Assembly (NCBI GenBank): GCA_964562455.1
Contig: CAZLTN010000012.1
Coordinates: forward strand, 28,074-92,073
From: Ravibacter sp964562455
Lineage (GTDB): Bacteria > Bacteroidota > Bacteroidia > Cytophagales > Spirosomataceae
DNA length: 64,000 bases
Direction: 5' to 3'
The notes below the pieces were generated by a model. That model searched no databases. It was given only the letters and a program-made list of their open reading frames with translations, and was not told where the DNA came from. Numbering within the stretch: position 1 is the first letter of the stretch; each line of letters begins with the position of its first letter. Of this stretch, positions 17,436 through 25,826 are shown piece after piece. Both the position numbers and the translations under genes were made by a program.

Positions 17436-18590
17436 ATGACAACCATATACTCTTCTGTTGCCTGTAACCTCGACGCCCACATTCTCTCAGCCTCTCTCCC
17501 GCTCTTCGCGGAAGGAAAGATAGAAGCGGTGGAATGGTCTTTTGACGCGCTTTATCAATATCCTGAGATTCCGGAATGGTTCGGCAATCTCATCGGCACT
17601 TTTTCTGAAAATAACCGCCTTACAGGTCACGGAATTTACTTTTCCCTATTCTCCGGAAAGTGGACGGAGGCCCAGGCCGGATGGTTAAAAAAACTGAGAT
17701 CGCTATCGTCTCAATATAATTTCGACCATGTTTCGGAGCATTTCGGCTTTATGACCGGAAAAGACTTCCACCATGGAGCTCCGTTGGGAGTTCCTTATAC
17801 CGATTCAACCTTACGGATAGGAATTGATCGCCTGAAGCGTATCCAGGAAGCTTGTTCCTGCCCGGCAGGGCTCGAAAACCTCGCATTTTCATATTCACCC
17901 GACGAAGTAAAAAAACATGGGGAATTCCTTGAAAAACTGGTTTCCCCCGTTAACGGGTTCATCATACTGGACCTTCATAACCTTTATTGTCAGTTGTGCA
18001 ACTTCGGCTTTGACTACCATGACATGATCGGTCTCTATCCTTTGGAACGCGTACGGGAAATCCATATCTCAGGCGGAAGCTGGCAGGATTCGCATACAGA
18101 AGCCGGCAGGGTGATCAGGCGCGACACGCACGACAATTCAGTTCCCGAAGAAGTGTTCGGGCTTTTGAAAGCTACCATTCCCAGGTGCCCGCAGCTAAAA
18201 TTTGTGGTACTGGAACAAATGGGAACTTCCCTCGATACCGGGAAAAGCCGGCGGGAATTTCAGAACGATTTTCTCCGCATGGATGCCATTGTCAAAAATT
18301 CCCTGACAAGCCGCACGGCCTGCCTGCTCAATCATTTCATGCCTGAAGTAAAGGCCGCGCTGACAGCACCTCCCGCAGAAGATCCTGTGCTATATGAGCA
18401 GCAATGCATGCTGTCATTGGTTCTTGAGAAAGCGGAAGATTACGGGGAAGCGCTCCGGTTGCTATCCGGTTCCCCCCTTGCAAATTCTCCGTGGGACATA
18501 GAAAACTGGGATCCATCCATGCTCGAAACCGCCGTCAGGATTGCCCAAAAATGGCAGGGAGGCTTCGAACGCCGTCAAAACGTTACATAA
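17436..18590 (+). CDS. MNIO family (DUF692) multinuclear non-heme iron oxidase, RiPP maturase
   Basis: 384 residues. Residues 1-290 show the DUF692 TIM-barrel with its metal-ligand blocks in order: GHGIYFSL (H65), SEHFGF (E101, H102), LENLAF (E147, N148), LDLHNLY (D179, H181, N182), REIHISGG (H210), RDTHDN (D230, H232) and LEQMG (E260). MbnB, TglH and ChrH of this family use two or three irons and O2 to rework cysteines of precursor peptides. Residues 291-384 are an extra helical tail beyond the usual length of about 280-300; it may serve as the partner domain otherwise encoded separately. The short precursor with CPACGMG lies immediately upstream, so this is very likely its maturase. No separate partner, protease or exporter gene is adjacent. 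Confidence 0.92.
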   Translation: MTTIYSSVACNLDAHILSASLPLFAEGKIEAVEWSFDALYQYPEIPEWFGNLIGTFSENNRLTGHGIYFSLFSGKWTEAQAGWLKKLRSLSSQYNFDHVSEHFGFMTGKDFHHGAPLGVPYTDSTLRIGIDRLKRIQEACSCPAGLENLAFSYSPDEVKKHGEFLEKLVSPVNGFIILDLHNLYCQLCNFGFDYHDMIGLYPLERVREIHISGGSWQDSHTEAGRVIRRDTHDNSVPEEVFGLLKATIPRCPQLKFVVLEQMGTSLDTGKSRREFQNDFLRMDAIVKNSLTSRTACLLNHFMPEVKAALTAPPAEDPVLYEQQCMLSLVLEKAEDYGEALRLLSGSPLANSPWDIENWDPSMLETAVRIAQKWQGGFERRQNVT

Positions 18591-18632
18591 GCCTCCTCGT
18601 GCCGATGCCCGGAACCCGCTCTCAGGCAGTTG

Positions 18633-21600
18633 TCAGCGGACAACCTGGAAGCGACGGGTCGTCTGTGTCCCGTTTACATACCGGATGCTGACCAGGTACA
18701 TCCCCGCAGCATAGCCTTTGACGCTTACCGTAGCAGCCAGTTCGCTGCCTTCTGCCCGGTATACCCTGCGCCCGGCCAGATCAAAAAATTCGATCTCCTT
18801 CACATTTTTCCAGTCCTGCACGTCGAGCTGTAACTGGTCGGAAACAGGGTTGGGATAAATCAGCGTCTCTGCAGCCCGGCCGATCGCTACGGTCCTGATT
18901 TCGCTATAGCTGAAAGAAGCGTCCAGGTCTATCATTTTAAGCCGGTAGTAAACGGTGCCGGATAGCGTACCCGTAAAGTCAGCATCGGTAAAGGCGTATC
19001 GCTGGGCAGACTGGCCTTTGTTTCGCGCACCGACGGTCCCTATTTCCGTCCAGCTCTGCGCGTCGGCACTTTTCTGAACGGAGAATCTTTCAGCGTTTGT
19101 TTCCGATGTGGTTTCCCATGACAATATCGCCGACCTGCCTTCTTTCCTTACCTCAAACCTTGCCAGCGTAACAGGCAGCGGGGTACATGTTACCGTAACA
19201 TCGAAATAGCACTCTCCCGGAACACCTACTCCATTGTCTGCACTGACATTCACCCTGGTAGTCCCGGTAGGGAAATTATACGGAAACGTAATGACGCTGC
19301 CGCCTACTTCGTAGGTGACGGCCGGCGCCGGGCACCCTACTGCGGTAGCGCTAAAGCTGGCCTCCTGCGTACAGGCTTCTCCAGTCAGGTTGTAAGTAAT
19401 ATTTCTCGGGCAGGTGTTGATGACCGGCGCAGCCAAAAGGGTTGTAACCGTCGGGTTGGCAGTCCCGGAAGCCCCCGGATCGTCAGTCAGCACTTCTGTG
19501 AATCCTTCGCCGTTGATGGTCCCCTGGTTGGATACCGAACAAATTCCTTCCGGAATATCGGTGTTGATCGTGACCCGGAATTTGATGGTCACCTCCCCGC
19601 TTTCCGGAAGGGTAAAGCCATCGCCTGTGCCGTTAACCAGTACGGTCTCACCTGATGCCTGCCTGGCCGACGAAAAGCCGCTCTCTCCGGAGCCTGCAGC
19701 GGGCAGGTTCCTCTTTCTTTTCGGGCGGTGCGTCACGACGGACTCCTGTCTGACCAGGGGTTTCTTTTCAAAGATATCTTCTGTCTCCCCGGCATCGGCG
19801 AGCCTCAGCGCCGGTATATCCGGAAGTGCACAGGCGGGAGCTCCGTAGGTAAATTTACCTGTACCGCTCGTTTGATACTCAAGTGGGTCTACAGGTGTAT
19901 TGCCGTTATTTTCCCATATCTGCTGAAAGGTGGTTCCCGTTCCCGGAAGTAATATCTCTGTTCCTCCGCTGGGGCTGGCAACCGGAGTGGCCGACCTGAC
20001 CCTTGCAACTGCCAGCTCTCCGTGTTTGCCCGCCGGTATGATATTATTTTTGATATTGGCGCATACTTTCCCGTTGTTGGCATAATCGGCATTAACAGAA
20101 CTATTGCTCCCTATGGCAACAATATCGACATTGTAGGGGGGCGAATTAAGTCCACCGGGCAAAAGACCGATCGAGTTATTCTGAATGGTAGCGTCTACCC
20201 GGCCCAGGCTCCGGGAAAAAGACGACACCTTTATCCCGCTGTCGGAGTTGACACCGGTAATGGTATTATTGGCAATCAACACCACTCCCTCCGCTTTGCC
20301 TGATGCATCTTCCGCACGTACCGAAATACCCGCTCCGCCGCCGTTCTGCATCGCGATCGTATTGTTGCTGATCGTGCCCTCCGCATAACCGTTATCTTTT
20401 ATAAAAACATTGATCGCATGGGTTCCTTTCGCTGTAACATTGTTATTCAGCACATTAAAATTAACATCTGACTGATCACTGCTGGTAAGGTCGACCGCCA
20501 CCCCTACATCATGCGGACTGATCGCTGCATTGGTCGGATCGAACGTATTATCTTTGATATCAGCATTGACGACGGCTGTCCCGTAGGCATTTGCTACCAC
20601 GCTGGTGGTCTGGTTTTTCAGAAAATCATTGCCGGTGACTTTTACGCTGGCTACCGAGTTGCCCACGGCTTCTACAAGCACGGCCGGACCATTAGGGATT
20701 TCCGTAAAATTGCTGTTATCTACCGTCAGCAGGGTGAGGTTGGTATTGTTGTTCCGAAAATACGCTGCCCTTCCGGTGGGTTTTGAGAATGAGCTGTTGA
20801 CAATCGAACAGGTTCCTGAAGTATTGATCGCGTAGATATTTCCCTCGTGAAGCTCCGTCCCGGTACCTACTGCGCCAATCGTACCGTTGATAAAATGGAA
20901 ATTCGAAACCGTGTTAAGACTCACGCCGGTCTGCACCATCGTACCGCCCAGCGTCACATTTTCGAGCCTCAGGCCGTTGACCGTACCGGCATAAACCGCT
21001 GCATTGCTGCCTGTATTATTATATCCCGACACGGCGTCGCCTTCCGCCGTATTGGCATTGGAAAAAGTCATATATTTCAACGTAATACCGGCGGCGTTCC
21101 TGAATTCGGCGCCCCTGCCCGAGATATCGCTGATCGAACCGCCCGATCCTGCCGCGCCGGTACCCGACACATTAAACGTGCCGGTTGTCCTGAAAAGCGC
21201 TAATCCTTTGGCTGCCTGGGAAGAAGAGATCGACACGAATTCAAGGCCGAGCGCGATGTTGGCCGCAGTTCCCGATATATCGATAGCGGTGCTTCCGGAT
21301 GAGTTGATCGTCCCCGTGGTACATTCGAGCTGCCCCGAAACACCGGTTGCCGAAACACCCGGCGCTCCTTGCGTTGTAGAAGACAATTCGGTAATGCCGG
21401 CATCCAGCGTGCCGGTATTCAGGAGCAGCGCTGTTCCTTTTCCTGACAGGCTGATGTCGCGCAGTACCAGGGTTCCGAAATCGGTGCCTGAGATCTTGGC
21501 CCCTTCGACGGCTGTCACATTTACCCCCCTGACCAGGTTGTTTTTCGCTACGTTTACGGCATTCGCGGCAGAAGCCGTCGTGGTAATGACGGGAGACGTC

Positions 21601-22553
21601 CCGCCGGTGGAAGGCAGAAGATTGGTCCCGTCAGGCGCAGTAAGATTCATAATCGTCAGCAGCGAAGCGCCGGCCCCCTGTCCTATGATCTTCTGGTTGT
21701 CCCGGAGCGTAAAAGAGCCGTCATACGGCGACGCAGCGTAATAGATGAAAATATTGTCCCCGTTCTGGGCATTATCCGTACCGCCGTCATTGATGGCCTG
21801 GAAGGCATCTATGCTGTTAAACGGTTTTGAAAGCGTACCATTTGCACCGGACGGGCTCGCTGCACTGTTGATAAACCAGATCCGCCCCGCCAGTTCGATC
21901 GACACCGTGCCGGTCGCTGTCAGGTCCGATCCGCTACGGACTGCGTACTCAAAAGTGTCGGTACCGGAAAAGCCTGCCGCCGGCGTATAGGTGAACGCTC
22001 CGGTAGTCGTATTGAGTTCTACCGTTCCGCCCTTCGAGGTCGTAATTGGCGAAACAGTCACAATCTCAAGCGTAGCGCCATTCGCTACCAGGTCGTTAGC
22101 CAGCACGCCTTCTGCCGCGGGAATATTGAGCCCGACGTTTCCAATGGTATAATATTCATCGTCCGCAACAATAGGAGCAACTTTTACCGACCCGGCAACC
22201 AGTGTCGTATTCTCGTCGATGACATCCTTAAAAATTACCTTGAATGCATCCGTTCCCGAATTGACGATATGAACGGTATGTTCGAGCTCGTCGCCCGCCG
22301 ACGGACCGGCAACTCCCTGGTCGTCGGTAACTGTGTAGGTATTGGTAGCGGTGATAGAAGGGGCGAGCATTACCGACCATGCCGCTTTTGCTGTACCGGA
22401 AGCTGATGGGGCAACCGTAGGAGCCGTTAAAGAAACTTCCCGGGTTGGCACACCTATATACTCGCCGCGTTTCACGCTATCCCGGGAAGTAATGAGAGGA
22501 ATCCCTGCGCTAAAAAGCATTGCAGTTACCGTAAGACTGACGAGACTTTTCAT
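18633..22553 (-). CDS. Giant secreted beta-helix protein with HYR-like domain and T9SS sorting domain
   Basis: 1306 residues with a signal peptide. Segments in order: DUF11-like region (about 90-135), a cadherin/tandem-type Ig-like domain (YYTIGNVGLNIPAAEGVLANDL ... FSGTDTFEYAV, about 145-225), a long parallel beta-helix (about 230-860) rich in N-ladders such as NNTI and NNSIG, a polybasic linker (RPKRKRN), a second DUF11-like domain, a cysteine-containing HYR-like domain (INTCPRNITYNLTGEACTQ, about 1060-1130), and a C-terminal T9SS type A sorting domain (LIYPNPVSDQLQLDV to QVVR). It should be exported across the outer membrane and displayed or released. It is the last gene of the tail-collar operon, 30 bases after the DUF6916-like gene. 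Confidence 0.88.
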   Translation of the reverse strand: MKSLVSLTVTAMLFSAGIPLITSRDSVKRGEYIGVPTREVSLTAPTVAPSASGTAKAAWSVMLAPSITATNTYTVTDDQGVAGPSAGDELEHTVHIVNSGTDAFKVIFKDVIDENTTLVAGSVKVAPIVADDEYYTIGNVGLNIPAAEGVLANDLVANGATLEIVTVSPITTSKGGTVELNTTTGAFTYTPAAGFSGTDTFEYAVRSGSDLTATGTVSIELAGRIWFINSAASPSGANGTLSKPFNSIDAFQAINDGGTDNAQNGDNIFIYYAASPYDGSFTLRDNQKIIGQGAGASLLTIMNLTAPDGTNLLPSTGGTSPVITTTASAANAVNVAKNNLVRGVNVTAVEGAKISGTDFGTLVLRDISLSGKGTALLLNTGTLDAGITELSSTTQGAPGVSATGVSGQLECTTGTINSSGSTAIDISGTAANIALGLEFVSISSSQAAKGLALFRTTGTFNVSGTGAAGSGGSISDISGRGAEFRNAAGITLKYMTFSNANTAEGDAVSGYNNTGSNAAVYAGTVNGLRLENVTLGGTMVQTGVSLNTVSNFHFINGTIGAVGTGTELHEGNIYAINTSGTCSIVNSSFSKPTGRAAYFRNNNTNLTLLTVDNSNFTEIPNGPAVLVEAVGNSVASVKVTGNDFLKNQTTSVVANAYGTAVVNADIKDNTFDPTNAAISPHDVGVAVDLTSSDQSDVNFNVLNNNVTAKGTHAINVFIKDNGYAEGTISNNTIAMQNGGGAGISVRAEDASGKAEGVVLIANNTITGVNSDSGIKVSSFSRSLGRVDATIQNNSIGLLPGGLNSPPYNVDIVAIGSNSSVNADYANNGKVCANIKNNIIPAGKHGELAVARVRSATPVASPSGGTEILLPGTGTTFQQIWENNGNTPVDPLEYQTSGTGKFTYGAPACALPDIPALRLADAGETEDIFEKKPLVRQESVVTHRPKRKRNLPAAGSGESGFSSARQASGETVLVNGTGDGFTLPESGEVTIKFRVTINTDIPEGICSVSNQGTINGEGFTEVLTDDPGASGTANPTVTTLLAAPVINTCPRNITYNLTGEACTQEASFSATAVGCPAPAVTYEVGGSVITFPYNFPTGTTRVNVSADNGVGVPGECYFDVTVTCTPLPVTLARFEVRKEGRSAILSWETTSETNAERFSVQKSADAQSWTEIGTVGARNKGQSAQRYAFTDADFTGTLSGTVYYRLKMIDLDASFSYSEIRTVAIGRAAETLIYPNPVSDQLQLDVQDWKNVKEIEFFDLAGRRVYRAEGSELAATVSVKGYAAGMYLVSIRYVNGTQTTRRFQVVR

Positions 22554-22583
22554 AACAATTGAGTTAGTTGAGGTAAATTTATA

Positions 22584-22895
22584 TCATGAAAATACAGCTT
22601 CATAGCTCACCCCGGTGCTATCGGATGCTATGGGAACCAGGAACAGGTCGAAAGTGCCCAGTTCCGGGCAGGACATCCTGTATATGCCCTGGCTGAAAAT
22701 GACGGCGCCGGGAGCTGTCCGGAACACCATACTGAACGGGGTTCTTTCCAGGGGCGAGTAATGGGAAAGTCGGTTGACCTGCACAAGGGATGCCCTTTCG
22801 GCTATATCGCCGGTAAAACGGATTTCAAAAGCACCGTCGTTTAAAAAACGTTCAAAGTCTGCGGCCTGCAGCCGGCTTAAATCAAGGATCTCCAT
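22584..22895 (-). CDS. DUF6916-like small protein
   Basis: 103 residues, no signal peptide. It begins MEILDLSRLQAADFERFLND and contains LSHYSPLERTPFSMVFRT and a closing FDLFLVPIA. This is the pattern of a small beta-barrel-like family (DUF6916) that recurs beside microcystin-dependent/tail-collar genes in several phyla; its function is unknown. Its start overlaps the 3' end of the GNAT gene by 19 bases, so the two are translationally linked. Confidence 0.7.
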   Translation of the reverse strand: MEILDLSRLQAADFERFLNDGAFEIRFTGDIAERASLVQVNRLSHYSPLERTPFSMVFRTAPGAVIFSQGIYRMSCPELGTFDLFLVPIASDSTGVSYEAVFS

Positions 22896-23380
22896 TCCAT
22901 CAGGTGATAAACGCCGTTGGTTTCGCTGACCATCCTGAAACCAAGCTTCTCATATAATTTTTTGGCAGGATTAAAGCTTTCTACGTGAATGCTCAATGGT
23001 CGCTGCCGGTTTTCTGCTTCCCGTTTGAGGTCTTCAAGGATACCTGTACCGATTCCTTTATTCCGCCAGGCAGGAAGCAGCGCGATGTCGATAATCCTTA
23101 TTTCCCTGCCACCGAAATCCCGGTCCAGATACAGCCTGCCTATTATGGCATTGTCCTTCCTGATTGCAAGGAATTCAGCTCCTTTATAGTTTTCCAGGTA
23201 ATAGGTATGCTGAGCGCAGAACTGCTGATCGATAAAGGCCGTCTTCATCTCCTCCGACCAGTGCGGCACCCTGCTGAGCTCTTCCTTGCGGGTACTTCCA
23301 TATATGGCTCTCATCGCCGGCAAATGTTCTTCGCGGACAGGCTCAAGCTGTATGGATCGGTCGGTCAGGAGTAAATTCAT
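22877..23380 (-). CDS. GNAT family N-acetyltransferase
   Basis: 167 residues. The GNAT fold is visible with beta strand plus acetyl-CoA loop IRIIDIALLPAWRNKGIGTGILEDLKREAENR (R/Q-x-x-G-x-G motif as RNKGIG) and the C-terminal AKKLYEKLGFRMV block. The acceptor is unknown. It sits inside the tail-collar operon between the third collar gene and the DUF6916-like gene. That fixed placement suggests it acetylates a component of this system rather than a general metabolite (inference). Confidence 0.9.
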   Translation of the reverse strand: MNLLLTDRSIQLEPVREEHLPAMRAIYGSTRKEELSRVPHWSEEMKTAFIDQQFCAQHTYYLENYKGAEFLAIRKDNAIIGRLYLDRDFGGREIRIIDIALLPAWRNKGIGTGILEDLKREAENRQRPLSIHVESFNPAKKLYEKLGFRMVSETNGVYHLMEWRSLI

Positions 23381-23410
23381 CTGGCAAGAGGTACAACCGG
23401 AGGAACAGGT

Positions 23411-23932
23411 TCAGGTTCGTGGCGGAAAAACGCCCTGTAACGCTATATTAAAATAAAAGGTTAGGTAGGGCTGCATATTATTATGGGGATTCCCTCCTCC
23501 GGCGATCGCCAACTGCCCGGGAGACATCGTAACGGTAGCCTCGTCCCCTGAAGCATACATATTTCCACCTCCGGACAGGGCGATCGAACCGGCCTGCGGA
23601 TCGCTGACTTCACCCGGCTCTGCGGCAACTTTTACCTGGTGCGTATGCGAAGGGATTTCACTTTCGAGGAGCGATACGGATTCAGTCCCGTCTGCTTCGC
23701 CCAGATCACGCAAAGAAAGACCCGGCCCCTGGCCAGGATGCATGGGAGCCCTGCCCATCAAGTCAGGTAAAGCAAAATTAGATTTTCCGTTCCCTCCGTA
23801 GGTAGTGCCGAGTAAGGAGAATAAAGCGGTATTCTGGGAAAGCGGTAAAAGCTGTCCATCGCACCACGCCCATCCCCGGGGGGCAAAATTAAAAGGGAAT
23901 ATCCGGATTTCTGCTACAAAAGGATCTGCCAT
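23411..23932 (-). CDS. Phage tail collar domain / microcystin-dependent protein paralogue 1
   Basis: 173 residues. The N-terminal tail-collar motif is clear: FPFNFAPRGWAWCDGQLLPL, then LFSLLGTTYGGNGKSNFALPDLMGRAPMHPG. The middle has SHTHQVKV, and the end has HNNMQPYLTFYFNIALQGVFP. The collar domain is known from phage short tail fibres and from the bacterial MdpB family. Lack of any other phage gene nearby argues against a prophage. It is one of three tandem paralogues (gaps of 60 and 35 bases), with the His-rich and NMQPY blocks conserved in all three. Confidence 0.88.
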   Translation of the reverse strand: MADPFVAEIRIFPFNFAPRGWAWCDGQLLPLSQNTALFSLLGTTYGGNGKSNFALPDLMGRAPMHPGQGPGLSLRDLGEADGTESVSLLESEIPSHTHQVKVAAEPGEVSDPQAGSIALSGGGNMYASGDEATVTMSPGQLAIAGGGNPHNNMQPYLTFYFNIALQGVFPPRT

Positions 23933-23992
23933 GTCAATAATGGTAAAAAGTAGGTTAAAATCGTCTGAAAACTAAGGCATTAGCCCTTATCT

Positions 23993-24499
23993 CTATGTGG
24001 GAGAAGGAAAAATACCAAACAAAGAAATAATAAAGCTTACACAAAGATAGGGCTGCATATTGCTGTGCGGCTGACTCCCGCCCGTCGACATAAGCATGGA
24101 GCTGTGCATATTCTGATTCCCCGGCGGCTCCCCGAAAAAGGCAGTTACCTGCGAAGAGGTGGCAAGTACGGAATTGGCAGGCAAGGGAGTGTTGGCGACG
24201 TTTCCGGAAGCCATCATGACGTGCGAATGCGCAGGAATCTGGTTGACTGTCAACGTTACTTCCTCTACGCCGCCCCTATCTGCCAAGATATACCCGTTCC
24301 CGTGGTGTATCGGGATCCTTCCCCTCAAATCAGGAAGCGCAAACGTCGATTCTCCGTCGCCGCCGTAGGTAGTCCCGATCAGCTGAAACAAAGTTTCGTT
24401 TTCCGAAATCGGTATCAGCTGCCCTTCACAGAACATCCAGCCGGCCGGCTGAAAATTCCCGGCAAACATCCTGATTTCACCTACATATGGTTGTGCCAT
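23993..24499 (-). CDS. Phage tail collar domain / microcystin-dependent protein paralogue 2
   Basis: 168 residues, the most divergent of the three in its middle. Motifs: FQPAGWMFCEGQLIPI, LFQLIGTTYGGDGESTFALPDLRGRIPIHHG, PAHSHVMM and HSNMQPYLCVSFIISLFGIFP. The central variable part (about 95-140) differs from paralogues 1 and 3 and could be the region that sets specificity. No signal peptide is seen, so it is either cytoplasmic or exported by an unusual route. Confidence 0.88.
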   Translation of the reverse strand: MAQPYVGEIRMFAGNFQPAGWMFCEGQLIPISENETLFQLIGTTYGGDGESTFALPDLRGRIPIHHGNGYILADRGGVEEVTLTVNQIPAHSHVMMASGNVANTPLPANSVLATSSQVTAFFGEPPGNQNMHSSMLMSTGGSQPHSNMQPYLCVSFIISLFGIFPSPT

Positions 24500-24534
24500 C
24501 GTTTTACGAAAAAGGGTTTATAAAAATATAATTG

Positions 24535-25050
24535 TCAGGTCGGAGAAGGGAATATCCCCTGTAGCGCGATACAGAAACTAAGCGCCATGAAAGGCTGCAT
24601 ATTATTGTGAGCCTGGCTGCCTCCGATACTCGTAACGGTCCCTGCAGACAAACCTACTGCATTGGCAAGTTGATCTGAATAAAGGTTGGCCGGCTTTGAA
24701 TTCGAAAAAAGCCTGCCTGACGGATTATTGGAATTGACAGCGCTGCTTTCCCTGTCGGCCGCTTTGACCAGGTGAGTATGCTGAGGTAACTGGTTCACTT
24801 GTAACGAAGCGGCCGTTTCCCCACCTCTTTCACCCAACGTATGTCCCTGCCCCACATGAATAGGCGTTCTTCCCCTGAGCTCCGGCAGCGCAAAATTCAC
24901 CCGCCCATCGCCTCCGAACGTAGTACCCAGAAGCGAAAATAGCGCCTGGTTCTGGTTAATCGGAAGAAGCTGGCTATTGCAAAAAGCCCACCCTCTGGGG
25001 GCAAAGTTAAAACTCATTATCCTGATTTCTGATAAAAACGGCTCTGCCAT
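24535..25050 (-). CDS. Phage tail collar domain / microcystin-dependent protein paralogue 3
   Basis: 171 residues. Motifs: FNFAPRGWAFCNSQLLPI, LFSLLGTTFGGDGRVNFALPELRGRTPIHVG, PQHTHLVKA and HNNMQPFMALSFCIALQGIFP. It has the same frame of conserved blocks as paralogues 1 and 2. It is the first collar gene in transcription order and follows the Tat-signal protein gene by 31 bases. Confidence 0.88.
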   Translation of the reverse strand: MAEPFLSEIRIMSFNFAPRGWAFCNSQLLPINQNQALFSLLGTTFGGDGRVNFALPELRGRTPIHVGQGHTLGERGGETAASLQVNQLPQHTHLVKAADRESSAVNSNNPSGRLFSNSKPANLYSDQLANAVGLSAGTVTSIGGSQAHNNMQPFMALSFCIALQGIFPSPT

Positions 25051-25081
25051 CTGTCGGTAATATTTGAGGTGAAACTACGGC

Positions 25082-25723
25082 TCAGGCCCAAAAGCAATTG
25101 GTTGCTCCCCGCGATAAATCAAAGGCAATATCTTCTTCGCCGGTACGGTCGGAAAGGATCCTGACCGACATGCGGTGCGTATTCTCTTCTATCCTGGTAA
25201 GGATTTCTACGGCGCCCTCACGCATCCTGATCCTGCCGGGCAGGTTATGCTTGCCGGCCTGAACGGCAGGTATATACGAACCCCTGCCTGGTACCCGCCC
25301 GCCCGGCAAAGGATTTTCAATAGTATGGGCGAGCGCATCAAGCTGAAAACCCGTAAGCGTCGCAAGGTAGGTCCATTTCCCTGCTTTATCCTTTTCAAAA
25401 AAAAGCAGGCATGTATCGATACACCCGAGCGAACCGGCCGATAATCCGTACCGGAATACCACCGTAGCCCCTTGCCTGTCCAGTCCGTAAGGTCTTCCTT
25501 TTTGGGAATACCCGACCTGCCGCAGGCTTCCGGAACGGTCTTCCGCCATACTCTTCAGGGAATCATCGCCTTCATCGTCAAGTATATGAGCACCAATAAA
25601 CGCAAGATACTTTTCCACCGGCTGCAGGCTACCGGATAAAAAGCTGCTGGCCCTCAAAACTCCTGATGAAAGAGCCACCCCTGAAATCAGAGCTGAATTG
25701 CGAAAAAATTGCCGCCTGTCCAT
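25082..25723 (-). CDS. Hypothetical Tat-signal protein heading the tail-collar operon
   Basis: 213 residues. I do not recognise the family. The N-terminus MDRRQFFRNSALISGVALSSG has the double arginine and phenylalanine of a twin-arginine signal plus a short hydrophobic stretch, so export in folded form is likely. The rest is a mixed beta-rich domain without a clear catalytic motif, with paired cysteines in GCIDTCLLF. It is the first gene of the seven-gene minus-strand unit that runs to the beta-helix protein. Confidence 0.7.
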   Translation of the reverse strand: MDRRQFFRNSALISGVALSSGVLRASSFLSGSLQPVEKYLAFIGAHILDDEGDDSLKSMAEDRSGSLRQVGYSQKGRPYGLDRQGATVVFRYGLSAGSLGCIDTCLLFFEKDKAGKWTYLATLTGFQLDALAHTIENPLPGGRVPGRGSYIPAVQAGKHNLPGRIRMREGAVEILTRIEENTHRMSVRILSDRTGEEDIAFDLSRGATNCFWA

Positions 25724-25826
25724 AGTCTTTCATACGTTAGAGATTGCGAATTAAATCATAATTTACCGATTTTGCAAATCAGGTTTTTACTTTTCTTTCA
25801 CTCTATTCCCGCTTCCATTTTCCCTT

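Noticed and set aside
23411..25050. Prophage remnant suggested by three tail-collar proteins
   Set aside because: There is no integrase, capsid, portal, terminase, lysis or baseplate gene nearby, and the neighbours (GNAT, DUF6916, T9SS protein) fit the bacterial microcystin-dependent gene context.
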